From: Ruegeria atlantica
GTDB lineage: Bacteria > Pseudomonadota > Alphaproteobacteria > Rhodobacterales > Rhodobacteraceae
DNA length: 64,000 nucleotides
Assembly (NCBI RefSeq): GCF_001458195.1
Contig: NZ_CYPU01000039.1
Location: 682,093 to 746,092, forward strand
Direction: 5' to 3'
Positions 36,500 through 45,148 of the stretch are shown piece after piece. The first letter of the stretch is position 1. Every line of letters begins with the position of its first letter. The notes under the pieces are model-generated. The model was not told where the DNA came from. It did not search any database and saw only the letters and a list, made by a program, of their open reading frames with translations. The position numbers and the translations under genes were made by a program.

Positions 36500-37529
36500 A
36501 ATCTGGCTGCTCATCTTGCTTTTGGCCGTGCCGGGCATTGCCCGCGCGCAAGGATACGCAGGCCTGGGTGGTTCTGCCGAAGGGTTTACTGTTCCGCAAC
36601 CGGATTACACGTTTCAATTCCCGCAAGATCATGGTCCCCACCCGGATTACCGGATCGAATGGTGGTATCTGACGGCAAACCTAAAAAGTGAAGATGGGCG
36701 CGACTACGGTATCCAGTGGACCCTGTTTCGATCGGCACTGAAACCGCATGAGGTCGAGGGGTGGCAAAGTCCGCAAATCTGGATGGGCCATTCTGCGGTG
36801 ACCACGCCCGACAAACACTATTTCGCGGAGCGCCTGTCGCGCGGTGGCATCGGTCAGGCTGGGGTTACGGCCACGCCATTCGAGGCGTGGATCGACGAAT
36901 GGCACATGCGCGGGTCAGACCCAAACACGGTCAGCCTTTCTGCGAACGGTGCGGATTTCGGCTATGACCTAAAGCTCCAAGCCAACGGGCCGTTTGTTTT
37001 TCATGGCGAGAACGGATATTCGGTGAAGTCCGGCGACGGGCAAGCCAGCTATTACTATTCCCAGCCGTTTTACGAGGTCCAAGGCGTTTTGCGGCTGCCA
37101 GATGGCGACGTGGCAGTCACCGGACAAGGCTGGTTGGATCGTGAATGGTCCTCACAACCATTGGCCGCAGATCAAAGCGGCTGGGACTGGTTCTCGCTCA
37201 GCTTTGACGATGGTGACAAGATGATGGCCTTTCGTCTACGGGGCGAACGTAGCGATTTCACCGCGGCCACGTGGATCGCCGCGGATGGTACGACAACCGC
37301 AATCCCCAACGGCTCTGTAGCGTTCGAGCCGCTGACGACCGCGCCCGTCGCCGGCCGCGATGTACCTGTCCAATGGCGTGTCACCTTGCCCACCCGCGAT
37401 CTCGACATTGAGGTCTCAGCACTGACACCCGACGCGTGGATGGCCACCCGGCTTGAATACTGGGAAGGTCCCGTCCAGATCAGCGGCAGCCATTCCGGAC
37501 GGGGGTATCTTGAAATGACCGGGTACTGA
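36489..37529 (+). CDS. AttH/CrtC-like lipocalin-family secreted protein
   Basis: The 346-residue protein begins with a signal peptide (MNVRIWLLILLLAVPGIARA) and contains the AttH/carotenoid-hydratase-like fold: HPDYRIEWWYLTANLKSEDGRDYGIQWTLFRS (about 40-71), HYFAERLSRGGIGQAGV and VTGQGWLDREWSSQPLAADQSGWDWFSLSFDDG (about 206-238). Family members bind or modify hydrophobic molecules in a double lipocalin barrel. The ATG at 36489 lies within the last codons of the permease gene. The partner ABC system suggests it receives or hands over the transported lipophilic molecule. There are no carotenoid genes adjacent. Confidence 0.82.
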   Translation: MNVRIWLLILLLAVPGIARAQGYAGLGGSAEGFTVPQPDYTFQFPQDHGPHPDYRIEWWYLTANLKSEDGRDYGIQWTLFRSALKPHEVEGWQSPQIWMGHSAVTTPDKHYFAERLSRGGIGQAGVTATPFEAWIDEWHMRGSDPNTVSLSANGADFGYDLKLQANGPFVFHGENGYSVKSGDGQASYYYSQPFYEVQGVLRLPDGDVAVTGQGWLDREWSSQPLAADQSGWDWFSLSFDDGDKMMAFRLRGERSDFTAATWIAADGTTTAIPNGSVAFEPLTTAPVAGRDVPVQWRVTLPTRDLDIEVSALTPDAWMATRLEYWEGPVQISGSHSGRGYLEMTGY

Positions 37530-37543
37530 TCCGCCCGGTCTTC

Positions 37544-37975
37544 TTAGCGCACCACGTAGACGGAGACGTCTGAATGCCGCACGACCCGTGCAGCATTCGG
37601 GCCAAGCAGATAGTCTTTCAAGTCTGGTTTGTGCGCACCGATCACGATCAGATCGCTACCAGCACTGTCCGCAGTTTTCAGGATTTCCTGATAGGCAGTA
37701 CCCGTCGCGACCACGTGGCGGATCTTTTCATTCCGATCCGCCCCCAGGGTAGACACACACATCTCGGCCAGTTTGGTATGTGCCTCTTCCAGCGCCTTGT
37801 CGTGAAAATCACTTTCGAAAAAGCCAGACACCCAACTTTCTCCGAAATCCGGCAGGACCGTCACCACATCCAGTTGAGCACCTTCCTGATCGGCCAGCTT
37901 CGCAGCTTTCTTTAGGACATGCGTATCAAGATCGCCGTTGCTGATATCGACGGCACAGAGAACAGCGTTTGTCAT
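37544..37975 (-). CDS. universal stress protein (UspA family) coupled to the TRAP permease
   Basis: The 143-residue protein has a Usp fold with LCAVDISNGD at the start and the ATP-binding loop VIGAHKPDLKDYLLGPNAARVVRHSDVSVYVV (G-x2-G-x9-G(S/T)-like pattern) at the end. Its ATG overlaps the TRAP permease stop by four bases (ATGA). Stand-alone Usp proteins at TRAP operons, such as TeaD beside TeaABC, tune transporter activity in an ATP-dependent way. By analogy this is a probable regulator of the adjacent transporter. Confidence 0.87.
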   Translation of the reverse strand: MTNAVLCAVDISNGDLDTHVLKKAAKLADQEGAQLDVVTVLPDFGESWVSGFFESDFHDKALEEAHTKLAEMCVSTLGADRNEKIRHVVATGTAYQEILKTADSAGSDLIVIGAHKPDLKDYLLGPNAARVVRHSDVSVYVVR

Positions 37976-40581
37976 GCGGTCACCTCTTGTCTGGCGGCGC
38001 GGCCGCGCTGAAGGAAAGCGATCAGTCCCAGCAATAGCATTGCCGGAATGTAGATCAACTGTTTCGGTGGCTGACTGGCGGGCAAGCTGACCGAGGTCAG
38101 GCGAACCGCCTCATCCCCATAGTAGTCGAAGATATCCAGATCATCCGCGACCGGAGTTCCGAACAGCGGCTCTTCCAGTTTAACCAGCCCGTCTTCTTCA
38201 AGCAGCAGCAAGCCCATCGCGTCAACTCGCGCTTGGCCTCCTTCTTCGCTGCCAACGGGCACAACAACCGTCGTGTCCGTCATCTCAAGCGTGTCAAAGT
38301 CCGGCCCATTGATGACCATGCGCACCTCGGTACCCGGAGGGGTTTCGCCGATGGTTTCCACAAAAGCAGCAGGCTCAACCGAGGTAAACGGTGGAGCAAT
38401 GCGGTTCATGAAGAAGTCGGGCCTGAACAACGCGAACGCCACCAGGATCAGTGCGATGCTTTCATAGATCCGGCTGCGGGTCAGGAAGTACCCCATTGTC
38501 CCGGCCGTAAAGACGAGGATGGCGATTGTCGCAAATATCGCCACCGTTATCCCCTCGACCCACGTCACATCGATCAGCAGCAGGTCCGTGTTGAAGATGA
38601 ACACGAACGGCAAGGCCACGGTGCGCAGGCTGTAAAAGAACGCGATGAAACCGGTCTTGATAGCGTCACCGCCGGATACTGCGGCGGCCGCAAAGCTTGC
38701 CAAACCAACCGGCGGGGTCACGTCTGCCATGATCCCAAAGTAGAAGACGAACAGGTGCACCGCGATCAACGGCACGATAAGTCCGCTTTGCGCACCCAGC
38801 TCAACAACCACACCCGCCATCAGCGAACTGACCACAATATAGTTTGCGGTGGTCGGCAGGCCCATGCCCAGGATCAGGCTCAGCAGGCCGACCATAATCA
38901 GCATCAGGATCAGGTTGCCACCTGACAGGAACTCAACCAGGTCAGCCATTACTTGTCCGACACCAGTCAGCGTCACAGTGCCCACGATGACGCCAGCTGT
39001 TGCCGTTGCCAGCGCGATACCAATCATGTTCCGCGCGCCGTCGATCATGCCCTGCCAAAGGTCTGCTACACCATCAATGAACGTGTTGTAGACGTTGCTT
39101 TGCCCGCGGAATATCGCCTTGAGCGGCTTCTGCGTTAGCAGGATCACGAACAGCAGCGTCGTGGCCCAGAAGGCCGACAGACCCGGTGACTTCTGCTCGA
39201 TCATCAGGAAGTAGACCAGCACGATGATCGGCAACAGGTAGTGTAGCCCAGCTTTGTAGATGTCGGCAATGACCGGCAAGGTCACTTCTTTGGCGTTTGG
39301 ATCGTCCGGCTCAAGATCCGGCACCTGAGCGGCCAGATACAGCAGTGCCACATAGATGGCACAGATGATCAGGCTGAGGACCAGCCCAGCCGATGACGGC
39401 ACCCAGTTTGTCACCGCTTCGACCGGGAATTGAGAACCGTAGCACAGCCCGGCAAAGACCAGGAAGAAGGACAACATACCGACAACTGTGCGCGCCAGCT
39501 TTACGTCGCGGTCGCCCAGCGTGGGCATGTTCCGCTTCACGGCCTCAAGGTGCACGATGTAGACCAGCGCGATGTATGAAATCGCGGCAGGCAGGAAGGC
39601 GTGGGTGATCACCTCGACATAAGAAATGCCGACATATTCCACCATCAAGAAGGCCGCAGCCCCCATCACCGGCGGCATGATCTGTCCGTTCACGGATGAG
39701 GCAACCTCGACCGATCCAGCTTGTTCGCTGCTAAAGCCCACGCGCTTCATCAGCGGTATGGTGAATGTACCGGTTGTCACAACGTTGGCGATGGACGAAC
39801 CCGAAATCAGGCCGGTCGCGGCCGAACCCACGACGGCCGCCTTGGCAGGACCACCACGCAGGTGCCCCAAGGCACCGAAGGCCATCTTGATAAAGTAGTT
39901 CCCTGCCCCGGCCTTATCCAGCAAGGCCCCGAACAGAACGAACAGGAAAACGAATTTGGTCGAAACCCCAAGCGCGATACCAAACACGCCCTCGGACGTG
40001 ATCCACATATGGCTCATGGCCTTTTTCAGGCTTGCGCCTTTCCAGCGAATAACCTCGGGAACCCAATCAGAGGATCCGAAAAACACATATACCAGAAAGA
40101 TCGTCGCAATGATCGCCATTGCGGGGCCAAGCGCACGACGCGCGGCCTCGAACAACAACAGCAGACCAACCAGGGCGACCCATTTGTCGGTGTCATCCGC
40201 AAGACCGCCTGCATCGACGATCTTGTTGTAAAAGAAATAGCCATACAGCGCGACAAACGCGCCCAGCAGCCCCATGATCCAATCCTGAACCGGGATATAG
40301 TTGCGCGGGCTTGATTTCAGCGCCGGATAGGCTGCGAAGGCCAGAAACAACGCAAAGGCCAGGTGAAACTGCCGCGCGTTGTTCACAACGCTGCCGGGCA
40401 GCACATAGTTCGCAAGTGGCGAGGCCAGAACGACCTGAAAGATCGACCAGATCGCGGCCACCACAGCCAGGAAAATCCCGACATTACCGACCGGATTACG
40501 TCCACCCGCATCGGATGAGGCCACAAGATCCTGTAGCTCTTCTTCGGATAGCGGACGATTGGATTGTGTGTCGGAACTCAT
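37972..40581 (-). CDS. TRAP transporter fused permease (TAXI type, DctQM-like)
   Basis: The 869-residue membrane protein fuses the small and large TRAP permease subunits. Recognisable large-subunit segments are GAGNYFIKMAFGALGHLRGGPAKAAVVGSAATGLISGSSIANVVTTGTFTIPLMKRVGF (about 229-286) and GMGLPTTANYIVVSSLMAGVVVELG (about 585-609), with about 18 membrane helices and a C-terminal DUF3394-like domain. The ATG at 40581 follows a GGGGAGA site; an in-frame start at 40605 is less likely. It uses the sodium gradient to import the ligand delivered by the TAXI binding protein upstream. Its stop overlaps the UspA start. Confidence 0.93.
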   Translation of the reverse strand: MSSDTQSNRPLSEEELQDLVASSDAGGRNPVGNVGIFLAVVAAIWSIFQVVLASPLANYVLPGSVVNNARQFHLAFALFLAFAAYPALKSSPRNYIPVQDWIMGLLGAFVALYGYFFYNKIVDAGGLADDTDKWVALVGLLLLFEAARRALGPAMAIIATIFLVYVFFGSSDWVPEVIRWKGASLKKAMSHMWITSEGVFGIALGVSTKFVFLFVLFGALLDKAGAGNYFIKMAFGALGHLRGGPAKAAVVGSAATGLISGSSIANVVTTGTFTIPLMKRVGFSSEQAGSVEVASSVNGQIMPPVMGAAAFLMVEYVGISYVEVITHAFLPAAISYIALVYIVHLEAVKRNMPTLGDRDVKLARTVVGMLSFFLVFAGLCYGSQFPVEAVTNWVPSSAGLVLSLIICAIYVALLYLAAQVPDLEPDDPNAKEVTLPVIADIYKAGLHYLLPIIVLVYFLMIEQKSPGLSAFWATTLLFVILLTQKPLKAIFRGQSNVYNTFIDGVADLWQGMIDGARNMIGIALATATAGVIVGTVTLTGVGQVMADLVEFLSGGNLILMLIMVGLLSLILGMGLPTTANYIVVSSLMAGVVVELGAQSGLIVPLIAVHLFVFYFGIMADVTPPVGLASFAAAAVSGGDAIKTGFIAFFYSLRTVALPFVFIFNTDLLLIDVTWVEGITVAIFATIAILVFTAGTMGYFLTRSRIYESIALILVAFALFRPDFFMNRIAPPFTSVEPAAFVETIGETPPGTEVRMVINGPDFDTLEMTDTTVVVPVGSEEGGQARVDAMGLLLLEEDGLVKLEEPLFGTPVADDLDIFDYYGDEAVRLTSVSLPASQPPKQLIYIPAMLLLGLIAFLQRGRAARQEVTA

Positions 40582-40622
40582 GAAATGTCTCCCCGTCGCG
40601 GCCATTTTTGGCCTTCTGATCC

Positions 40623-40671
40623 ACCCGATTAGTTCGGGTTTGGGTCGCAGGGCGCCCGTTGGGCACCCTGC
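40623..40671 (-). promoter_or_regulatory. two intercistronic stem-loops between TAXI and TRAP permease genes
   Basis: One hairpin (arms at 40647-40657 and 40661-40671, 10 of 11 pairs) and a smaller one (ACCCGA/TCGGGT, 40623-40639) lie in the 102-bp gap. Neither has a U run. Such structures commonly protect the upstream binding-protein mRNA so that it is made in excess over the permease. Confidence 0.6.
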
Positions 40672-40683
40672 TTTAGGTCTGGC

Positions 40684-41652
40684 TTACTGAACCCAGCCTT
40701 TTTCTTTATAGTACTTCTCAGCACCCGGATGCAGTGGAGCCGACAGCCCATCTGCAATCATCTCTTCGGGCTTGAGGTTGGCAAATGCAGGGTGCAGCTT
40801 TTTGAAATCGTCGAAGTTCTCGAAGACCGAGCTGACAACCGCATAAACCGCGTCATCTGACACGTCTGCCGAGGTCACGAACGTCGCGCCCACACCAAAG
40901 GTCGAGGTGTCGCCATCCGAACCACGGTACATGCCACCGGGGATTGTTGCGGTACGGTAGAACGAGTTGTCGTCTACCAGCTTGCTGACGGCGTCGCCGC
41001 TGACGTTCACCAGAACCGAGTCACAGGCTGTAGTCGCTTCCTGGATCGAGCCCGACGGGTGACCGACGGTGTAAACCATAGCGTCGATCTGGTTGTCACA
41101 CAGAGCCGCCGACTGTTCAGCCGCTTTCAGCTCGGTCGCCAGCTCGAAATCGTCGGTGGTCCAACCCATTTCGCCCAGCAGGACTTCCATCGTGCCGCGC
41201 TGACCGGAACCGGGGTTGCCGATGTTGACGCGCTTGCCCTTCAGGTCTTCGAAGTTGGTGATGCCGGAATCGGCACGTGCAACAACGGTGAATGGTTCGG
41301 GGTGTACCGAGAAGACGGCGCGCAGGTTTTCGAAGGGGCCAGCCTCTTCGAATTTCGAGCTGCCGTTATAGGCGTGGTACTGCCAGTCGGACTGGGCGAC
41401 ACCAAACTCCAACTCGCCTTCGCGAATGGTGTTGATGTTGTAGACAGAACCACCAGTCGACTCGACCGAGCAACGCACGCCGTGCTCTTTACGGCCTTTG
41501 TTCACCAGACGGCAGATCGCGCCACCAGTCGGATAGTACACGCCGGTCACACCGCCGGTACCAATAGTGATAAACTCTTCTGCATAAGCGGCCGGAGCCA
41601 TAAGAGCTGCGGTAACGACCGCGCCCAGGCTAAGCTTGCTGCTATTTTTCAT
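40684..41652 (-). CDS. TAXI-family TRAP solute-binding protein
   Basis: The 322-residue periplasmic protein has a signal peptide ([24 protein letters not shown]) and the TAXI opening [27 protein letters not shown] (about 27-53), with [18 protein letters not shown] and [22 protein letters not shown] proteins bind dicarboxylates or amino acids such as glutamate; the ligand is not predictable here. The ATG at 41652 has a TGGGAG site about 9 bases upstream; the longer frame to 41730 would disrupt the signal peptide. It leads an operon with the fused permease and UspA. Confidence 0.93.
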   Translation of the reverse strand: MKNSSKLSLGAVVTAALMAPAAYAEEFITIGTGGVTGVYYPTGGAICRLVNKGRKEHGVRCSVESTGGSVYNINTIREGELEFGVAQSDWQYHAYNGSSKFEEAGPFENLRAVFSVHPEPFTVVARADSGITNFEDLKGKRVNIGNPGSGQRGTMEVLLGEMGWTTDDFELATELKAAEQSAALCDNQIDAMVYTVGHPSGSIQEATTACDSVLVNVSGDAVSKLVDDNSFYRTATIPGGMYRGSDGDTSTFGVGATFVTSADVSDDAVYAVVSSVFENFDDFKKLHPAFANLKPEEMIADGLSAPLHPGAEKYYKEKGWVQ

Positions 41653-42041
41653 TTTTGAGAACTCCCAACTCTTATTGTGGATGAGAGACAGTTCAGCGGC
41701 CCCCATCCAGGGACCTTGCCGGTACGGCAAGCGAACCCGTCTTGCAACGGGTCAAGCATCTGAAATTTAAAAGTCTCCCAACGCCTTTGACGTTTCATTC
41801 AGACACTCCGCTTGTCAACCCCTGCGCGGGGTATGAAGGCCCCGATCCGCAGATGTGAGGAGATTTCCGAAAGTTTCCCCCTTTAAAGGGGCCGATTGGC
41901 ACAGATCGGCATCACTGGGCCAGATCATGAGAAACCGCGCCAGCTAAATATCCAAAAAAACTTTGAAAGTTTGGATTCCGCAACCTAGGCTTGGCCAAAC
42001 GACCCGATGTTTTATGAATTTACGCGGAAGGGTTCTGGACA
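41653..42041. promoter_or_regulatory. divergent promoter region of the TAXI and BCCT transport genes, with two palindromes
   Basis: This 389-bp gap separates divergently transcribed transporters. It holds a perfect 14-bp palindrome CCCCTTTAAAGGGG (41878-41891) directly abutting an inverted repeat GCCGAT-N8-ATCGGC (41891-41910), good operator candidates. The stretch next to BCCT (about 41925-41990) is AT-rich and could hold its promoter. No gene is visible. Confidence 0.5.
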
Positions 42042-43535
42042 GTGGACGGCAAATCACCCAGTCCGATGCTTGTGATCGCCCTAGCCCTTAGTGCGGCCAT
42101 CGCAATCTGGGGCATTGCTGACCCGCAAGGCCTGGGTCGCATTGCTGCATCGGCGGTTGAGACGCAATTCAACAGCCGCGGCTGGTTCATCATGCTTGAG
42201 GTCAGCGGGCTTTTGTTTGTGGTCCTCTTTCTGGCCCTGTCACGATTTGGAGATATCCGCCTTGGCCCTGACACAGCCGAACCAGAGTTTTCAACGACCG
42301 CATGGATCGCGATGTTATTCGCCGCAGGAATGGGTGTCGGTCTACTGTTCTATGGCGCAGCCGAGCCGCTGACCCACTACGAAGTGCTGCGTCAATATAA
42401 TAGCGACGCAGAAGCGGCCAGTTATGCGATGTTCGTGACCTACTTGAACTGGGGGTTCCACGCCTGGGCGATTTACGGAATCGTCGGATTGGTCATCGCC
42501 TATTTTGCCTATCGCCGAAATCGCACTTTGTTACTGAGTGCGCCAGTCACCGACGCACTTGGCGAAGTAGGATGGACAAAAGCGCTGGGGTGGGTTTTCG
42601 ACTTGCTCTCGATCGTCGCAATTGCCGTCGGGTTGGCGGGCTCAATGGCAATGGGGGTATTTCAGATTCAAACCGGATTGGCAGGCCTGTTGGGTATAGA
42701 AACCCCAAGCGTGCTGACGCTGCCCGTTTTTGCCGCGCTTTGTATTGCATTCATCATACCGTTGCGTCGCGATCTGGGAGACGGAATGGCCCTGCTGTCC
42801 AACGCAGCAATGCTGATCGCCGTTGGGATGATGGTCTATCTTCTGGTGCTGGGTCCCACATCTTATCTGATGGATGGCATCGTTTCGGGATTCGGACGCT
42901 ATCTGTTCGGTGTCCTGCCAGCAGGATTCTCGACTGCAGAATTCTTCGACGACCTGTTGGTCGACTGGTTCCACGGCTGGACGCTGAACTATATGATCTG
43001 GTGGCTGGCTTGGTCACCCTTCGTGGGCATTTTCATCGCCCGGATTTCCCGCGGACGCACGATCCGAGAGTTTCTGATCGGAGTCGTCGTCACCCCTACA
43101 CTGTTCTCTATCCTGTGGTTCGGCGTTTTTGGCGGCTTGGGTTTTTTCGATGCTTTGCGTCAGGACGGAGCCTTATCAGCCGTCAACGCAGAGAACCTCG
43201 ACGCAACAACATTTGCGTTGCTTGAGCGCTTCCCGCTGGACGGCATCACAAGAATAGCAACAATCCTGGCCGCGTTCCTGTTTGTGGTTACCAGCGTCGT
43301 AAGCGCCGGATTCACCCTTGCGATGATAGGGACCGGAGGCGACGACAACCCCTCCCCCCGAATTCGTACGATTTGGGGCATTATCCTTGGCGCGTTAGGG
43401 ATGGCGATGATTCTGGTGGGCGATATCTCTCTTGTAAGGTCCATCATAGCGCTGTCAGCCATCGCCTTCGTGTTTATCGTGCCAATTCTTGTTGTCTGTC
43501 TGTTCAAACGTCTGGCGCAGGAGGACCAATCATGA
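42042..43535 (+). CDS. BCCT-family betaine/carnitine/choline transporter
   Basis: The 497-residue protein has about 12 membrane helices. It carries the BCCT glycine motif AAGMGVGLLFYGAAEP (about 88-103) and the Trp-rich segment WTLNYMIWWLAWSPFVGIFIARISRGRTIREF (about 311-342). BCCT carriers import quaternary ammonium compounds or related osmolytes with Na+ or H+. Long N- and C-terminal osmosensory tails are absent, suggesting a catabolic rather than osmoregulated carrier. I accept a GTG start at 42042 preceded by GGAAGG; an ATG 24 bp later is possible. A 30-codon membrane peptide gene overlaps the stop. The quaternary-amine substrate would suit the MttB-like methyltransferase at 58 kb. Confidence 0.9.
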   Translation: MDGKSPSPMLVIALALSAAIAIWGIADPQGLGRIAASAVETQFNSRGWFIMLEVSGLLFVVLFLALSRFGDIRLGPDTAEPEFSTTAWIAMLFAAGMGVGLLFYGAAEPLTHYEVLRQYNSDAEAASYAMFVTYLNWGFHAWAIYGIVGLVIAYFAYRRNRTLLLSAPVTDALGEVGWTKALGWVFDLLSIVAIAVGLAGSMAMGVFQIQTGLAGLLGIETPSVLTLPVFAALCIAFIIPLRRDLGDGMALLSNAAMLIAVGMMVYLLVLGPTSYLMDGIVSGFGRYLFGVLPAGFSTAEFFDDLLVDWFHGWTLNYMIWWLAWSPFVGIFIARISRGRTIREFLIGVVVTPTLFSILWFGVFGGLGFFDALRQDGALSAVNAENLDATTFALLERFPLDGITRIATILAAFLFVVTSVVSAGFTLAMIGTGGDDNPSPRIRTIWGIILGALGMAMILVGDISLVRSIIALSAIAFVFIVPILVVCLFKRLAQEDQS

Positions 43536-43624
43536 GTGGCCAACTGATCGACACCGCACTGAACCTAAGCGTTTTCGCCTATGTTGGGTTTCTGGCGTGG
43601 CTGATCCTGCGACGCAGTAAGTGA
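43532..43624 (+). CDS. 30-residue single-pass membrane microprotein coupled to BCCT
   Basis: The ATG overlaps the BCCT stop (ATGA) and is preceded by a perfect AGGAGG site 7 bases upstream. The peptide, MSGQLIDTALNLSVFAYVGF followed by LAWLILRRSK, is one hydrophobic helix with a basic C-terminal tail, the topology of small transporter-associated subunits. A strong terminator begins 29 bp after its stop, so it is the last gene of the transcript. I know no named family. It may bind and modulate the transporter. Confidence 0.8.
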   Translation: MSGQLIDTALNLSVFAYVGFLAWLILRRSK

Positions 43625-43652
43625 ACGCAGAAACTGGGAATGGATTCGGCTT

Positions 43653-43681
43653 GAACAGCCCAAGTCTGTTCGCTTTTTTTT
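43653..43681 (+). terminator. rho-independent terminator of the BCCT/microprotein transcript
   Basis: GAACAG and CTGTTC arms with a 7-base loop are followed by GC and a run of eight Ts. It is placed 29 bp after the microprotein stop. Confidence 0.9.
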
Positions 43682-43827
43682 GAGTTTGCTAGAAAACTTG
43701 CCCGATGAAACTGCGCGCACAATCCGGAACTCAGATTGTCGCCAAGCTTTCCAAGGACCGTCATAACCCCGACATTTTCGATACACCGGCCAAAAGTGGC
43801 AACATGAGCATTCGAAACGTCAGAAAA

Positions 43828-43866
43828 GAAAAAACAGAGAGCAGGTTCCCCTAACCCTCTGTTTTT
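43828..43866 (-). terminator. probable terminator downstream of tRNA-Leu
   Basis: On the minus strand AAAAACAGAG pairs with CTCTGTTTTT around a 17-base loop, beginning 5 bp past the tRNA 3' end and running into a T-rich stretch. Confidence 0.75.
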
Positions 43867-43870
43867 ACTT

Positions 43871-43956
43871 TGGTACCCAAGGCCGGACTCGAACCGGCAC
43901 GGTATCACTACCGGGGGATTTTGAATCCCCTGCGTCTACCATTCCGCCACTTGGGC
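43871..43956 (-). tRNA. tRNA-Leu (anticodon CAA), CCA encoded
   Basis: An 86-base class II tRNA with a long variable arm. The acceptor GCCCAAG pairs with CTTGGGT (G-U at the first pair), the discriminator is A, the anticodon stem GGGGA/TCCCC holds loop TTCAAAA with anticodon CAA, and the T arm is CCGGTTCGAGTCCGG. CCA is encoded at 43873-43871. Confidence 0.96.
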
Positions 43957-44102
43957 CACGAACACTGGATTAGCCTTCATATTCGGGAAGGTCCAGAGGC
44001 AAAAAACAACCGATATTCAGTTTGTTTTCTTCAGGCACGGTTGACGCCCCATCAGGCGCATGGTTTGGCTGACGCAACAAGAGAACGGGATTTTAGCATC
44101 TG

Positions 44103-44681
44103 ATGTTGCGATCGCTCTATGACTGGACCATTCGTCTGGCCGAACACCCGCACGCGCTTTGGGCTCTGGCCATTGTGGCATTTGTCGAAAGCTCGTTCTT
44201 TCCGATTCCCCCGGACGTTCTGATGATTCCCATGATTCTTGCGCGCCCGTCACGCGCCTGGCTGATCGCGACAGTTGCCCTGGTGGCGTCGGTGCTGGGG
44301 GGCATGCTGGGATATGCTATTGGCGCGTTCTTCTATGAAAGCATCGGCCAACCCATCCTCGAATCCATGGGCAAGGCGCATGCCATGGAAGAGTTCAACA
44401 CCAAGTTCAATGACTTCGGATTCTGGGCCGTGTTGGGCGCAGGGATTACCCCTTTCCCGTACAAGGTCATCACCATCATGTCCGGCTGGACGGGCATGCC
44501 GCTGGGCACATTCATCGCCACGTCGATTTTGGCCCGCGCGCTCAGGTTCTTTGTTGTTGCCGGGCTGCTTTGGGGTTTTGGTGAACCCATTCGCAACTTC
44601 ATCGAAAAGCGTCTGGGGCTTATGTTCACTCTGTTTGTCATCCTGCTGTTCGGTGGGTTTTTAGCGGTGAAGTTCCTATGA
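44103..44681 (+). CDS. YqaA/DedA-type VTT-domain membrane protein
   Basis: The 192-residue membrane protein has VESSFFPIPPDVLMIPMIL (about 29-47) and the re-entrant-loop-like GAGITPFPYKVITIMSGWTGMPLGTF (about 117-142), hallmarks of VTT/SNARE-associated family proteins. These are proposed lipid scramblases or proton-dependent transporters needed for envelope homeostasis. Its last codons overlap the dsbB start by four bases, suggesting coupled translation. Precise function is unknown. Confidence 0.86.
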   Translation: MLRSLYDWTIRLAEHPHALWALAIVAFVESSFFPIPPDVLMIPMILARPSRAWLIATVALVASVLGGMLGYAIGAFFYESIGQPILESMGKAHAMEEFNTKFNDFGFWAVLGAGITPFPYKVITIMSGWTGMPLGTFIATSILARALRFFVVAGLLWGFGEPIRNFIEKRLGLMFTLFVILLFGGFLAVKFL

Positions 44682-45142
44682 CACGCAAAAAACTGTTGAT
44701 CCTGATTGCGGCAGGCGGTTCCGCCGCACTGTTGTTAGGCGCATGGGCGTTTCAACACCTGGGCGGTATGGCCCCTTGCAAAATGTGCATCTGGCAACGC
44801 TATCCCCACGGCGCGGCCGTTCTGATTGGCGTGTTGGCCTTCGCCTTTCCGGGCATCCGCCCCCTGCCCCTTTTGGGTGCAGTTGCTGCGATGGTGACTG
44901 CCGGGATTGGCATGTACCACGCAGGTGTCGAGCAGAAATGGTGGGAAGGTCCAACCAGCTGCACGTCAGGTGATATTGGCGGGTTGTCCGCTGAGGAACT
45001 GATGGATCAGATCATGTCCGCGCCACTTGTGCGCTGTGATGATATCCCGTGGGAGATGTTCGGCCTGTCGATGGCTGGCTGGAACGCTCTGCTATCTGCT
45101 GGTCTGGTTTTGGTCTGGCTGGCCGCGTTCCGTGCGAAATAA
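44678..45142 (+). CDS. dsbB: DsbB-type disulfide bond oxidoreductase
   Basis: DsbB reoxidises DsbA and passes electrons to quinone. The 154-residue protein has four membrane helices, the first periplasmic Cys pair in PCKMC (Cys34, Cys37) followed by IWQRYPH with the conserved Arg, and a second pair at Cys95 and Cys120. The order and spacing match DsbB. It overlaps the VTT-domain gene by four bases and is convergent with the HNH gene. Confidence 0.9.
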   Translation: MTRKKLLILIAAGGSAALLLGAWAFQHLGGMAPCKMCIWQRYPHGAAVLIGVLAFAFPGIRPLPLLGAVAAMVTAGIGMYHAGVEQKWWEGPTSCTSGDIGGLSAEELMDQIMSAPLVRCDDIPWEMFGLSMAGWNALLSAGLVLVWLAAFRAK

Positions 45143-45148
45143 GCGTTA

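Noticed and set aside
43704..43853. 49-codon frame between the BCCT terminator and tRNA-Leu
   Set aside because: It begins just after a strong terminator with no visible promoter, and runs into the tRNA terminator; coding is not supported.
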